Below, piece after piece: positions 7,409 through 16,063 of a stretch of DNA of 35,134 nt. Each line of letters opens with the position of its first letter. The stretch's first letter is position 1. Below the pieces are notes generated by a model, which had not been told where the DNA came from, made no database searches, and saw nothing but the letters and a program-made list of their open reading frames with translations. The position numbers and the translations under genes were made by a program. The stretch covers positions 1 to 35,134 of the forward strand of contig JAEEIK010000038.1 in assembly GCA_016281335.1 (NCBI GenBank), read 5' to 3'. The DNA comes from Lachnospiraceae bacterium. Lineage in GTDB: Bacteria > Bacillota > Clostridia > Lachnospirales > Lachnospiraceae.

Positions 7409-9936
7409 TCTTTCTTCTCCTCGCTCGGAGCCTCTTCAGCCCATATACGTCTGTTGAGTTCCTCGTCCTTCTTGCCTATCATTTCAAGTACGTCTCTTGC
7501 TTTATTCTGCTCCTCGATGGCCTTGGTCTCATCCTTTATGAGAAGTTCAAGACTGCCGGATACGGTATCGATGTTGTTCTTGAACTCTTCCACCATCTGA
7601 GCCGTACGCTGTCCTGCAACCTTTATGATCTCTTCCTTATATGCTATGAACTGTTCAACAGTCTGCGCATTGAATGCGCGCTCAAGGTCACGCTTGTAAG
7701 CTTTCTTATCCATAGTGTTGAAGATAAGGATGGCTTTCTGCTCATTGATGTAATCATTCATCTTAAGTGCGCCGATTTCCGAAGGAGGAATCTCGGTATC
7801 GGAAATGTTTGCTATCCTTCGGATCAGGCCTTCATCAATACCTTTGTATTCCTTGATCTTCTGTACTATGATGCCCTTGAGTTCCTGCACCTGTGCAGCC
7901 AGTATCCTTCCTCTTATCTGCTTGTAATAATCATCGATCTCCTGGAGATATCTGTTAAGCTCACTTATGATGATCGTATTCTTCTTCTCGAATATCTCGG
8001 GCTTAAGAGCGATCCACTGCATCTTATCGGCCTGACGGCTGGCAGCTTCCTGGCGTCTCTCTATTTCCTTAACGAGTTCCTTTATCTCATCAACCTGAGT
8101 CTCCAGACTGTCATCGGTTATTCTTGCAACAAAGGTAGCATGCGCCTGCTCTATGTCTTCCACCATGGTAGTCTTCATGAGCTTGATATTTTCTTCTATC
8201 TGCTCTTTTGACTTTCTGGCCTGGCTCTCGATTGCCTCATAATCTGACTTAACGAATTCGATAAGTCCTTCTATGCCGTCATAGAGTCCCTTAGCCTTTA
8301 CGGCCAGGGCATATTTCTGTGCATACTTGATGATCTCCTGCTCTATCGCATAGAGTCCGGAGTTGATATATATCCTTCTGACGACACCGTTTAACGAAGT
8401 GTCACAGCTCTTAAGCTGCGCATCGCAGTCTTCGATCAGCTGCTTGGTCTCGAAATCGGCATTCGCAAGTTTGTCATATCTGTAGAACATACCGCTGTCC
8501 GAAGAGATAGCGGTCGGCTTCTCTGTAAAGGGATCAAGCGAGGGCTCGTTGTTGATCTCATTCTTGTGGTTGGCAAGCCACATACGCTCGTCTTCAAGAT
8601 CCACATCGCCTTCTATTGCCTTGCTTATATAACCTGCTTTCGCAGAGACGAAGAAGAGTCTGGACTCGGCGAGATCGATCACTCTGTCCTCTTCATCATA
8701 GATCTTATCATCTTCCTTCAGGCTGACCAGCACCTTCTTGTTTCTTAAAAGCTTCAGATCCTTACTGGACTTGGTATCCGCCTGGTTAATGACATGGAAG
8801 GATCTGTCCAGATCTATGGAAGCTCCGGCTTCGTCCTTCTTGGTATTCTTAAAGCCGCCTATCAGCTTGTAAAGAACAGAGTTACCTGTACCTTCCATCT
8901 TGGTAGGCTCATATACAACTATCAATATTGAGTTGGTCTGCTGCTGAAGCGCATCCTTAAGGATCAGCAGATGCTCGCTGGCATTTGAATCGGTACCCGG
9001 TGTATCAAAGAAAGTAAAGTTGATATTCTTGCACAGAGGTATCGGATATCCTACTTCTATGATACCGCCTACATAACCTGAGCCGTCCTGCTGCTCATGG
9101 TTGGGCACGTCATTGAGCTTCTTGAGTATCCTGCAGAGCTGCTCATGCTGCTTGAGTCCCATCTGCGCAACAGCGGTTATCTCCTTTGCCAGCATATCTC
9201 TCATGCGCTCGTCGGTATTGCCGAGACCTCTTAATATCTCAAACTGATCTATGGCGCCGTTCCACATGATCTGTATCAGGTCAGGTCTTGCGTCCTTGGT
9301 GGTATTCACAAAGAAAGAAACACGGGGTATCTTCTCGTTCTTGATCTTGAACATCTTAGCCGTCTCGGAATTGATGCTCTCGGGAAGTATCCTCTTTCCT
9401 ATTATCGCATTTATGAATGTGGATTTACCTGCGGAATAAGTACCTACAAGGCAGAGATTGATCTCATCCTTGTCAAGGGAAGTACGCTTTTCTTCGAAAA
9501 GCGCTTTTCTCCTTAAGAAAGTAACTCTTGCCTCACTGTTCTTCAGCTGGTCTTCGAAACTGCCGATGGTCTCATCGCAGAACTTTGATATTTCTTCATA
9601 GATGACCGAAACACTGGGAAGCTCGATATAATCACTTATCTTGAATATCTCTTTGCCCTTGGTCTCGTTATAATCATCGATCTTTCTCTGGATATCCTCA
9701 TAATCGATCTTGGTACCCTTGAAGGTAAGCGCTACGGTATCGCGTGAGAACTGCTCCCAGATATCATCAAAGAATTTTTCACCATGATTCTGTAATAAAA
9801 ACTCGCCCGATCCCGGTCCGTATTTCTCAAGTCTGGGACACTCATCATAAGGTATTTCAACGAACTCTCCCTTAAACTTTCCCAGAAAACGTATCTCCTT
9901 CTTGACCGGATGATACATAAGCATTAATTCTTTCAT
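7405..9936 (-). CDS. Bacterial dynamin-like GTPase
   Basis: An 843-residue GTPase of the dynamin superfamily. G1 is GTYSAGKST (165-173), with the threonine switch region following, G3 is DTPGTDS (311-317) and G4 is NQADTK (384-389). A roughly 155-residue N-terminal extension precedes the GTPase domain. The C-terminal half (about 500-830) is long charged helix, expected to form the stalk and coiled coil. There is no strong membrane segment or paddle, so membrane binding would be peripheral. Bacterial dynamin-like proteins remodel or repair membranes. The ATG has GGGGG five bases upstream. It leads a three-gene operon with an M3 peptidase (4-base overlap) and a peptide-binding lipoprotein, an unexpected partnership. 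Confidence 0.88.
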   Translation of the reverse strand: MKELMLMYHPVKKEIRFLGKFKGEFVEIPYDECPRLEKYGPGSGEFLLQNHGEKFFDDIWEQFSRDTVALTFKGTKIDYEDIQRKIDDYNETKGKEIFKISDYIELPSVSVIYEEISKFCDETIGSFEDQLKNSEARVTFLRRKALFEEKRTSLDKDEINLCLVGTYSAGKSTFINAIIGKRILPESINSETAKMFKIKNEKIPRVSFFVNTTKDARPDLIQIMWNGAIDQFEILRGLGNTDERMRDMLAKEITAVAQMGLKQHEQLCRILKKLNDVPNHEQQDGSGYVGGIIEVGYPIPLCKNINFTFFDTPGTDSNASEHLLILKDALQQQTNSILIVVYEPTKMEGTGNSVLYKLIGGFKNTKKDEAGASIDLDRSFHVINQADTKSSKDLKLLRNKKVLVSLKEDDKIYDEEDRVIDLAESRLFFVSAKAGYISKAIEGDVDLEDERMWLANHKNEINNEPSLDPFTEKPTAISSDSGMFYRYDKLANADFETKQLIEDCDAQLKSCDTSLNGVVRRIYINSGLYAIEQEIIKYAQKYALAVKAKGLYDGIEGLIEFVKSDYEAIESQARKSKEQIEENIKLMKTTMVEDIEQAHATFVARITDDSLETQVDEIKELVKEIERRQEAASRQADKMQWIALKPEIFEKKNTIIISELNRYLQEIDDYYKQIRGRILAAQVQELKGIIVQKIKEYKGIDEGLIRRIANISDTEIPPSEIGALKMNDYINEQKAILIFNTMDKKAYKRDLERAFNAQTVEQFIAYKEEIIKVAGQRTAQMVEEFKNNIDTVSGSLELLIKDETKAIEEQNKARDVLEMIGKKDEELNRRIWAEEAPSEEKKE

Positions 9937-9996
9937 GTCAACCCCCTGAACACGGAATTAAACCGGCACGACTCTGGCCGGACACAAGCTGTGTAA

Positions 9997-10025
9997 ATTA
10001 TACTAAATATAGTGGTATAAATCAA
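9997..10025 (-). promoter_or_regulatory. Promoter of the dynamin-peptidase-lipoprotein operon
   Basis: TTGATT (10020-10025), 17-base spacer, TATAAT (9997-10002). The leader of about 55 bases contains a small CCGGC/GCCGG stem-loop before the ribosome site. Confidence 0.75.
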
Positions 10026-10055
10026 TAGCGATTATTCAATTTGTGGATTTTTGTT

Positions 10056-10088
10056 GTGGCGGCCATGCCGGCCGCCACCATCTTTTTT
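10056..10088 (+). terminator. Hairpin after the large secreted-protein gene; T tract only on the plus strand
   Basis: A perfect 9-bp GC-rich stem (GTGGCGGCC 10056-10064 / GGCCGCCAC 10070-10078) with a 5-base loop, followed on the plus strand by a T6 tract at 10083-10088. On the minus strand, where both flanking genes lie, the downstream tail is A-rich and not U-rich. It may still end or protect the minus transcript, but its signature is of a plus-strand terminator. Confidence 0.65.
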
Positions 10089-10091
10089 AAC

Positions 10092-13000
10092 TTAGTTTTT
10101 GATCGTCACGTTGCTTCTGCTGCCTTCGAAATTCTGCTTCTCCAGTGCACTGACGGTGGCTTTCGCTCCTGCCTTGTCCGTCAGTACTACCTTAAAGCTC
10201 TTCTTTATCTTTCCGGCACCCTTAAAGGTATAGGTCTTGAAGTATTGCTTATCTCTTTTCTTGCCCGGTACCTGCACCTTAATCTTGAGCTTCTTTAATT
10301 TCCTGATACTTCCGTCTTCATTGAGATCGATCTCATTATTCCTGAAGCCTGCCCACAGAGTCACTTCCGCAGCTTTGCCAAGGTCGATGGGAACTATCTT
10401 AAAGGTATACGGCTTATCACTGAACTCCTTATTCAGTGCCTTTACGAGTTCATTCAGGGCTTTTTTATCATTGCCTTTGATCTTTGCTTTTTTGAGCGTC
10501 TTCTTGTCTAAGCTGATACGTACGGTGAAACTGCCCTCGCTGTTTACCTTCTTTTCCTTGCCTATCTTTATACTTACCTTAAACAGTTTGTTAAGATCAG
10601 CCTCTTTATTCAGATCTTTTATGGCCTTATCCAGTCCCGTGGCAGTCACTTTCGCAATAACACCGTCTTTAGACAGCGCTGCCAGCTGCTCTTTGGTGAT
10701 CTTGCTGCCTGTCCAGGTCACAGCTTTAGGATATGCCACCGTAGCCTCTACCGAAACATCGGCATCATTTATTTTGCTCTCCTTCTTCGGAGTAAATACA
10801 AGCTGTTTCTCTGTATCCGGCTTGCCATCCTCCTTATTCTCTTCCTCTTTGTTTTCCTCTTCCTGCTTATTCTCTTCAGGATTATTCTCTTCCTGCTTCT
10901 GCAGCTTCTGTATCGGCCTGGTCTCTTTATGGCTCTCATCGTTCTCGCATACTCTTTCTTCCAGGCCTTCTTCTTCCTCAGTAGCTTCCTTTACCACTTT
11001 CCACACGCCCCATTTATGTCCTGTGGGCGCGGTTACCTTATTCTCGCTGACTATCACGTCATTGCCACAGCCCTCACAGTGGTAATGCCACTCCTCAACA
11101 TATGAACCGGCAGTCTCGCAGCCTGCAGGAACTTCTTTTGTCTTTATGGGCACAGTTCCTTCAGGACGTACATGGGCTGCTTTAACCGGAATATAATATA
11201 CAGTGTAATTCGGTTCCTCATAGATCGGGCCATAAGTATATCCTTGATACTTAAGGGCGGTATTCTCTCCTATGTAGCTGTTAAAACGGAGTTCTTCGAT
11301 ATCCACATAAGTATCGTCCCAATACGGATCAGTGATCTTAAAGGTATAAGTCTTTTCACCATTGAATACGGTATTTTCGCTTAAAGATACATGTTCCTCG
11401 CTTTCATCCACAAGGTCAAAAGCTCCTGCGGTAATTCCCGCTTCGAACTCTGCCGCCTCAGCGATGGTCAGGTCGTAATCTGCCCTGGTCTGTCCGCAGG
11501 TCGGAGGCTCTATGCTCTTAAGCTCTGCGCTCTCCTTCTCCTGCTTCCACTGAAGATATATGGTCAGATCCTCTTTCAGCTTGTCGTTGCAGACAGCGTC
11601 ATCATCTTTCATTAGTTCATCATAACTGCTGTATGAACGCTTCTTTCCATAACACCCCAGATTAAATTCATATCCGTTTTGTTCAGCGATCTCCGCCGGG
11701 GGATAATATCCATTGAATTCTTCAGCATCCATTGTGCCATGATCAGTGCAAATGTTCTCGTAATCCGCATAGCTGAGTTCGTTACCCAAGGCAGGCACAT
11801 CCACCATAAGCGCATCGAGTATGCTGAAATCCCCTTCGCTCAGAACCGTTCCCGCAGGCACAGCGCTTATACTGTGCACGCATTTTGTAACTCCATCCGG
11901 ATAATTAAAATCAAGAATGACATCGTAGAAATATTTGTCAGGCACAAAGCCAAATACGACATAATAGTATATGATGTCATCATCCCCGGAATAATGCTCA
12001 AGTGTAGTACGCTCTCCGTTTATGCTTATCTGCGGCAGGTTATTTTGATCAATATAACAACCTTTATTAGTATTAATGTATGCCCATGCGTAATACTGCT
12101 TTCCCTTTTCCAGTTCAGCGTCATAATCAAGTACCGTATTTCCGTCTTTATCTTCCGTTATGCGCCAGAGGCCGATGTTGAGCTGATTGTTCGCATCAGC
12201 GCCAAGGCATAAGTAAAAATCTGCTACCAATGTTCCCGGCTCCGGTACTTCAAATTCGAAGTCAGCCGCCGTAGCTTTTTCCTCCCTCACCCAGCTTGCC
12301 TTTAAGCAGATATCGTCGGTGAGAGAAGGCAAAAACTGCTGACTTACCCACTCATTTTCCGCCTCTTCATCATCAACGTACCAGTGATCGAGCAGATACT
12401 CTGTCCCGTCAACACTTGCCTTGAGATTGTCAAGCGCTTCCATGGTATCCGTATCCATCAGCTCACTTATAGTAGTAAAGCCTTCCTCAAATTCATATTC
12501 AGCCTTTACGCCCTCAGGAAGTGTTCCTATCCCCTTCAGATCAAAGCTGAGTTTATGGGATAAAGCTGTACCAAAGGTATATTTCTTGTAAAACAGGATG
12601 TCGCAATCCTCACAGGCGGGATGCTTTGTAAGTTTTTCGCCTCCCATTGTTACCGTCAGATCATTTTTGTCTATGGAATAGCCTTCTGCTCCTACGATCC
12701 TGAATATTGCAGCATAGGAATGATCCGTCGTTATCGCCACCGTCGCTTCCGCTTCCTGATCAAGTGATGCCGTAAATCCGCAGAACAATACTTCGGCCCC
12801 GTCGGAAACATCGGAGATAATGACACTTTCTTCAGTGGGTATGGTTCCTCCCACTTCCGGGTTCAATCCGCTCACCGTAAAGCTTACGTCGGTTACAGGT
12901 TCCAGCCACACTGCTTCCCAGTTCACATTATCTGCCAGCCAGCATTCACAAGTGGGATCGGCGACAGCCCCGCTTTCGATCATTTTCCATCCGCCGAATA

Positions 13001-14030
13001 CATATCCCTCTTTTCCCATATGCGGAAAACCGAAGGGATAATGATATGCTGCCGAATAGGTATATTGGTCATTTTCCTCATCATATTCAACAGTTTCTTC
13101 ATCCTCATTATAAACAAATGATATAAGCTTCCCTCCGTTCAGCTTAAATGTCATGTTCACATCGGAAGCAACCGTCCATTTAATATGAAGTTCCGTTTCT
13201 TCCGGTACTCCGTCAAGCGCTTTGCCCTCAAATTCTTCTACAAGGCAGCTGCTGTCCGGTTTGTAGCCCGTCCATGCCACTCTGTCCAGGTTATCATCAT
13301 ATGCAGGCAGTTTAAGCTTACGTTTGATCTCTTTAACAATGTCTGCACGGGTAGCAGACTCCGGAATCTGCAGCCATATATAGCTCTCATCATAGTTCCC
13401 GCCGTAATCCGGGATTTCATGTTCTCCGTACTCACTCATATTAAAGCCGCAGACATTGATATCGGATCCGTCATATGCATGCAGTTTATATGTCCTGAAC
13501 TTTTCAAATCTTACATACAGTACCGAGCCTTCCAGAGCCTTTGCAAACGCAGCGCTTAAGTCTGTTGTTTCTCCGCCTTCAACAACGTTTTCGTCATAAT
13601 CATCCTTGGTTATGGCAAAAACCAGCATTTTTGTAGCTACGTTACTGCCCAGATATGAATAATAGCCATCATAATCGCTCCAATACTCCATGATCGAGTA
13701 GTTTTCCGGAGCAACAGCATTTATCCCGTCATAATCATCCAGTACTACTCTCATAAGATATACAAATTCGGAATTGATATCTGAAGAGGGATTAAAATAA
13801 AAATAATTGACTTCTTCGTCCGCCTCAAATACGATAGGAGCTTCGGCGCTTGTGTCAATTGCATCTTCGGGATAAGTATACTGAATCGTTATACCGGTGT
13901 TCCCCGCTTCTTCCTTCACTTCCTCCGCGAAGGCTCCCAATAATGCCTCCGGAGCCATACCTGCGCAGATCACCGCGCACATTATCATTGCAATAAATCT
14001 TCTGAGCTTGTCTTTCATCCTGTTCATCAT
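10092..14030 (-). CDS. Large secreted surface protein with InlB-like and Cys-rich segments
   Basis: A 1312-residue exported protein. The signal peptide covers residues 1-35 (charged start, hydrophobic core, AFAEE cleavage region). The body is Tyr/Asp-rich beta-type sequence, with an InlB/Listeria-type repeat at about 290-378 (FGGWKM...VNWEAVW) and another likely one at about 500-582. Residues 970-1043 form a Cys/His-rich segment (HYHCEGCGN, TGHKWGVW, ERVCEN) of a type I associate with secreted proteins of this family. An acidic Glu/Asn/Lys linker (1045-1075) leads to a basic C-terminal module (about 1080-1312) that resembles the end of the 857-residue protein at 31971-34544. No LPXTG, SLH or catalytic motif is visible. 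AGAGG precedes the start, and only 9 bases separate it from deoD. The function is unknown; adhesion or wall association is inference. Confidence 0.75.
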   Translation of the reverse strand: MMNRMKDKLRRFIAMIMCAVICAGMAPEALLGAFAEEVKEEAGNTGITIQYTYPEDAIDTSAEAPIVFEADEEVNYFYFNPSSDINSEFVYLMRVVLDDYDGINAVAPENYSIMEYWSDYDGYYSYLGSNVATKMLVFAITKDDYDENVVEGGETTDLSAAFAKALEGSVLYVRFEKFRTYKLHAYDGSDINVCGFNMSEYGEHEIPDYGGNYDESYIWLQIPESATRADIVKEIKRKLKLPAYDDNLDRVAWTGYKPDSSCLVEEFEGKALDGVPEETELHIKWTVASDVNMTFKLNGGKLISFVYNEDEETVEYDEENDQYTYSAAYHYPFGFPHMGKEGYVFGGWKMIESGAVADPTCECWLADNVNWEAVWLEPVTDVSFTVSGLNPEVGGTIPTEESVIISDVSDGAEVLFCGFTASLDQEAEATVAITTDHSYAAIFRIVGAEGYSIDKNDLTVTMGGEKLTKHPACEDCDILFYKKYTFGTALSHKLSFDLKGIGTLPEGVKAEYEFEEGFTTISELMDTDTMEALDNLKASVDGTEYLLDHWYVDDEEAENEWVSQQFLPSLTDDICLKASWVREEKATAADFEFEVPEPGTLVADFYLCLGADANNQLNIGLWRITEDKDGNTVLDYDAELEKGKQYYAWAYINTNKGCYIDQNNLPQISINGERTTLEHYSGDDDIIYYYVVFGFVPDKYFYDVILDFNYPDGVTKCVHSISAVPAGTVLSEGDFSILDALMVDVPALGNELSYADYENICTDHGTMDAEEFNGYYPPAEIAEQNGYEFNLGCYGKKRSYSSYDELMKDDDAVCNDKLKEDLTIYLQWKQEKESAELKSIEPPTCGQTRADYDLTIAEAAEFEAGITAGAFDLVDESEEHVSLSENTVFNGEKTYTFKITDPYWDDTYVDIEELRFNSYIGENTALKYQGYTYGPIYEEPNYTVYYIPVKAAHVRPEGTVPIKTKEVPAGCETAGSYVEEWHYHCEGCGNDVIVSENKVTAPTGHKWGVWKVVKEATEEEEGLEERVCENDESHKETRPIQKLQKQEENNPEENKQEEENKEEENKEDGKPDTEKQLVFTPKKESKINDADVSVEATVAYPKAVTWTGSKITKEQLAALSKDGVIAKVTATGLDKAIKDLNKEADLNKLFKVSIKIGKEKKVNSEGSFTVRISLDKKTLKKAKIKGNDKKALNELVKALNKEFSDKPYTFKIVPIDLGKAAEVTLWAGFRNNEIDLNEDGSIRKLKKLKIKVQVPGKKRDKQYFKTYTFKGAGKIKKSFKVVLTDKAGAKATVSALEKQNFEGSRSNVTIKN

Positions 14031-14039
14031 CCTGTCCTC

Positions 14040-14774
14040 TTATTTAGTTAATTTATCCATCTCCACTGCAGTTTTCAGGGCTATCTCCATCATCTGGGTA
14101 AAGCTGTTCTGACGTTCCTCTGCAGAGAGCGCCTCATGGGTAAGTATATGGTCCGATACGGTGAAGAGTCCGAGGGCTCTCTTGCCGGCATAGGCTGCAT
14201 TCATATAGAGACCTGCGGTCTCCATTTCAATGCAGAGAACGCCCATCTTCATCCATTTATCGTTTGCATCTGACTGGGCATCATAGAAAGTATCCGAAGA
14301 AAGGATATTGCCCACATGATATCTGGCTCCCACTTCCTTTGCCTGCTCAATAGCCGTGGAAAGCAGACCATAATCCGCTACCGGAGCAAAGGTTCCGGGC
14401 AGTTCGAACTGTCTTGCATAATTACTGTTTGTGGATGCGCCCATGGCAAATACTATGTCCCTTACCTTCACATCCATGTTTATCGAGCCCGTAGAGCCTA
14501 TACGTATGATATTCTCCACTCCGAAAAAATTAAAGAGTTCGTAACTGTATATGCCTATGGACGGGATTCCCATACCGCTGGCCATAACGCTGACCTTAGT
14601 TCCGTTGTAGGTTCCGGTATATCCCTGTACTCCGCGGACATTGTTCACAAGCTTTGCGTTCTCAAGGAAATTCTCCGCTATGAATTTGGACCTTAAGGGA
14701 TCACCGGGCATAAGCACGGTCTTTGCAAAATCATCGGGTGTCGCATTGATATGCGGTGTAGGAAATGCTGCCAT
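14040..14774 (-). CDS. deoD: Purine nucleoside phosphorylase, DeoD type
   Basis: A 244-residue match to hexameric DeoD, which splits purine (deoxy)nucleosides with phosphate to give free base and (deoxy)ribose 1-phosphate in cytoplasmic purine salvage. Recognisable elements are GDPLRSKFIAE (phosphate and nucleoside binding, about 24-34), IRIGSTGS (about 90-97, phosphate contacts), CIEMETAGLY (sugar binding, about 181-190) and TVSDH with the catalytic Asp. The length agrees with about 235-240 in the family. AGGAGG lies 7 bases before the ATG. It is the middle gene of an operon: 11 bases after the kinase-like gene and 9 before the large secreted-protein gene. Confidence 0.96.
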   Translation of the reverse strand: MAAFPTPHINATPDDFAKTVLMPGDPLRSKFIAENFLENAKLVNNVRGVQGYTGTYNGTKVSVMASGMGIPSIGIYSYELFNFFGVENIIRIGSTGSINMDVKVRDIVFAMGASTNSNYARQFELPGTFAPVADYGLLSTAIEQAKEVGARYHVGNILSSDTFYDAQSDANDKWMKMGVLCIEMETAGLYMNAAYAGKRALGLFTVSDHILTHEALSAEERQNSFTQMMEIALKTAVEMDKLTK

Positions 14775-14785
14775 TTTTTACCTCC

Positions 14786-15382
14786 TTATAAACATGCCTT
14801 AATGAGTTCTATGCTTTTGTCTATTCCCAGCTTGGATGTGTTGACGCAAAGATCGTAATGCTTGGCATCGCCCCATTCATGATCGGAATAATAGTTATAA
14901 TAACTTGCCCTGTCCTTATCACCGCGCTGGCAGGTACTCTCAGCTTCTTTTCTGCTCATATTGTGAAGTTTCATAAGTCTCTCTATGCGCCATTCCATGT
15001 CCGCATGCACAAAAACATTGAGCAGAGGATCGCGGTCAGCCAGCACATAATCCGCGCAGCGGCCTATGAATATGCCGGGTCCTTCATCCGCAAGTTTTTT
15101 GATCGTATTGAATTGTGCAAGGTAAATATCCAGAACCAGCGGCCTCTGGTAAGAAGTACCGTATCCGCCGATGCCCATCGCCAGTGAATAAAGAAAGCTG
15201 TTCGTGGGCCTTTCATCATGCTTTTCAAAAATCTCTCTTGAATAACCGCTCTTTTTTGCGGCTTCATCAAGTATTTCCTTGTCATACACGGGAATGTTCA
15301 GTTCCTCGGCAAGTCTCTTTCCGATCTCCCGGCCTCCGCTTCCCAGTTCCCTTCCTATAGTGATAATCTGCCCCTGTTTCAT
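14786..15382 (-). CDS. Cytidylate-kinase-like protein
   Basis: A 198-residue protein of the cytidylate-kinase-like P-loop family. The start at 15382 (MKQGQIITIGREL) is set by GGAGG 8 bases upstream; the frame open further upstream has no such site and overlaps the promoter. The glycine-rich GRELGSGGREIG (10-21) takes the place of the nucleoside-kinase P-loop, and GIFIGRCADYVL with a following FVHAD strand and R-rich segment (WRIERLMKLHNMSRKEA) resemble the CMP-kinase core and lid. True cytidylate kinases are usually about 220 residues, and this subfamily is uncharacterised, so the substrate is open. It is the first gene of the deoD operon, which suggests nucleotide salvage. Confidence 0.8.
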   Translation of the reverse strand: MKQGQIITIGRELGSGGREIGKRLAEELNIPVYDKEILDEAAKKSGYSREIFEKHDERPTNSFLYSLAMGIGGYGTSYQRPLVLDIYLAQFNTIKKLADEGPGIFIGRCADYVLADRDPLLNVFVHADMEWRIERLMKLHNMSRKEAESTCQRGDKDRASYYNYYSDHEWGDAKHYDLCVNTSKLGIDKSIELIKACL

Positions 15383-15403
15383 AACCCCCACCTCCTTTGC
15401 TTT

Positions 15404-15432
15404 ATTATACTTTCGGAAAAGCCATAAATCAA
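15404..15432 (-). promoter_or_regulatory. Promoter of the kinase-deoD-secreted protein operon
   Basis: TTGATT (15427-15432), 17-base spacer, TATAAT (15404-15409). Both hexamers equal those of the dynamin operon promoter. Confidence 0.75.
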
Positions 15433-15446
15433 CCTTTAAGATAAGC

Positions 15447-15476
15447 AAAAAAAGAAGAGCGCCACTTGCGCTCTTC
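15447..15476 (-). terminator. Intrinsic terminator of cheY
   Basis: A perfect 8-bp stem (GAAGAGCG 15454-15461 / CGCTCTTC 15469-15476) with a 7-base loop and seven T on the minus strand, 22 bases past the cheY stop. Confidence 0.9.
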
Positions 15477-15497
15477 CGAAATGATCATATAAATCTG

Positions 15498-15857
15498 TCA
15501 GCCTACAACCTTCTTGACTGCCTCGATAACACGGTCTGCCTGGAAAGGCTTAACAATAAAGTCTCTTGCGCCTGACTGGATGGCTTCGATGACCATGGCC
15601 TGCTGTCCCATAGCCGAACACATGATGACCTTGGCTCCTCCGTCACTGGCTTTTATATCCTTAAGCGCCTGTATGCCGTCCTTCTCGGGCATTGTGATAT
15701 CCATAAGTACAAGATCAGGCTTAAGCTCTGTATACTTGCTGACCGCAACTGCTCCGTTTTCAGCTTCACCGGCTACTTCGTATCCGTTTTTTGTCAAAAT
15801 GTCTTTTATCATCATTCTCATGAATGCTGCGTCGTCAACTACAAGTATCTTGGCCAT
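15498..15857 (-). CDS. cheY: Chemotaxis response regulator CheY
   Basis: A 119-residue single-domain receiver. The start at 15857 (MAKILVVDD) sits 8 bases after GGAG; a GTG three codons upstream lies too close to that site. The acidic pair Asp8-Asp9, phospho-acceptor Asp53 in LMDITMPEKDG, Ser81 in CSAMGQQ and Lys103 in IVKPFQ are all present. The sequence style (VVDDAAFMRMMIKDIL) is that of the CheY of Firmicutes and Thermotogae, which binds the flagellar switch. It is monocistronic: a sigma-D-like promoter lies upstream and a strong terminator downstream. No other che genes are adjacent. It is also a possible phosphate acceptor for the distant kinase cluster at 21287-29809, but nothing in the sequence shows this. 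Confidence 0.93.
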   Translation of the reverse strand: MAKILVVDDAAFMRMMIKDILTKNGYEVAGEAENGAVAVSKYTELKPDLVLMDITMPEKDGIQALKDIKASDGGAKVIMCSAMGQQAMVIEAIQSGARDFIVKPFQADRVIEAVKKVVG

Positions 15858-15922
15858 TTTATTCACTCCTCATTTACATAAATAATTAATGTCCGAAACA
15901 CACTATAAACATGATATAACAA

Positions 15923-15950
15923 AAATCGGCTTTTGTCTATCATTTTTTTA
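15923..15950 (-). promoter_or_regulatory. Sigma-D (flagellar)-type promoter of cheY
   Basis: TAAA (15947-15950), 16-base spacer, GCCGATTT (15923-15930), close to the TAAA-N14-16-GCCGATAT form used by sigma-D/FliA in Firmicutes. It lies about 65 bases upstream of the cheY ATG. Confidence 0.7.
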
Positions 15951-15989
15951 TGCAATCTCAACATATACCCGCCACTTTTATGGGGGCAC

Positions 15990-16018
15990 TTTATTTTTTT
16001 TTGCCTGCATAGTATAAT
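15990..16018 (+). promoter_or_regulatory. Probable promoter of ahcY
   Basis: A perfect TATAAT at 16013-16018, 45 bases before the start, with only a weak -35 (TTTATT, 15990-15995). A ribosome site AAGGAGA precedes the ATG. No riboswitch fits in the short leader. Confidence 0.5.
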
Positions 16019-16063
16019 ACAAGCCGACATCATTGTCAAATAAATCTAAGGAGATAAATCGAT

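Noticed and set aside
10237-11085. Plus-strand open frame of 282 codons opposite the tail of the 1312-residue protein
   Set aside because: It encodes a Ser/Phe/Leu-rich product that mirrors the Lys/Glu-rich module on the other strand, with no ribosome site; it is an antisense shadow.
16019-16063. SAH riboswitch before ahcY
   Set aside because: The leader after the -10 is only about 40 bases, too short for a known SAH aptamer, and no conserved core is visible.
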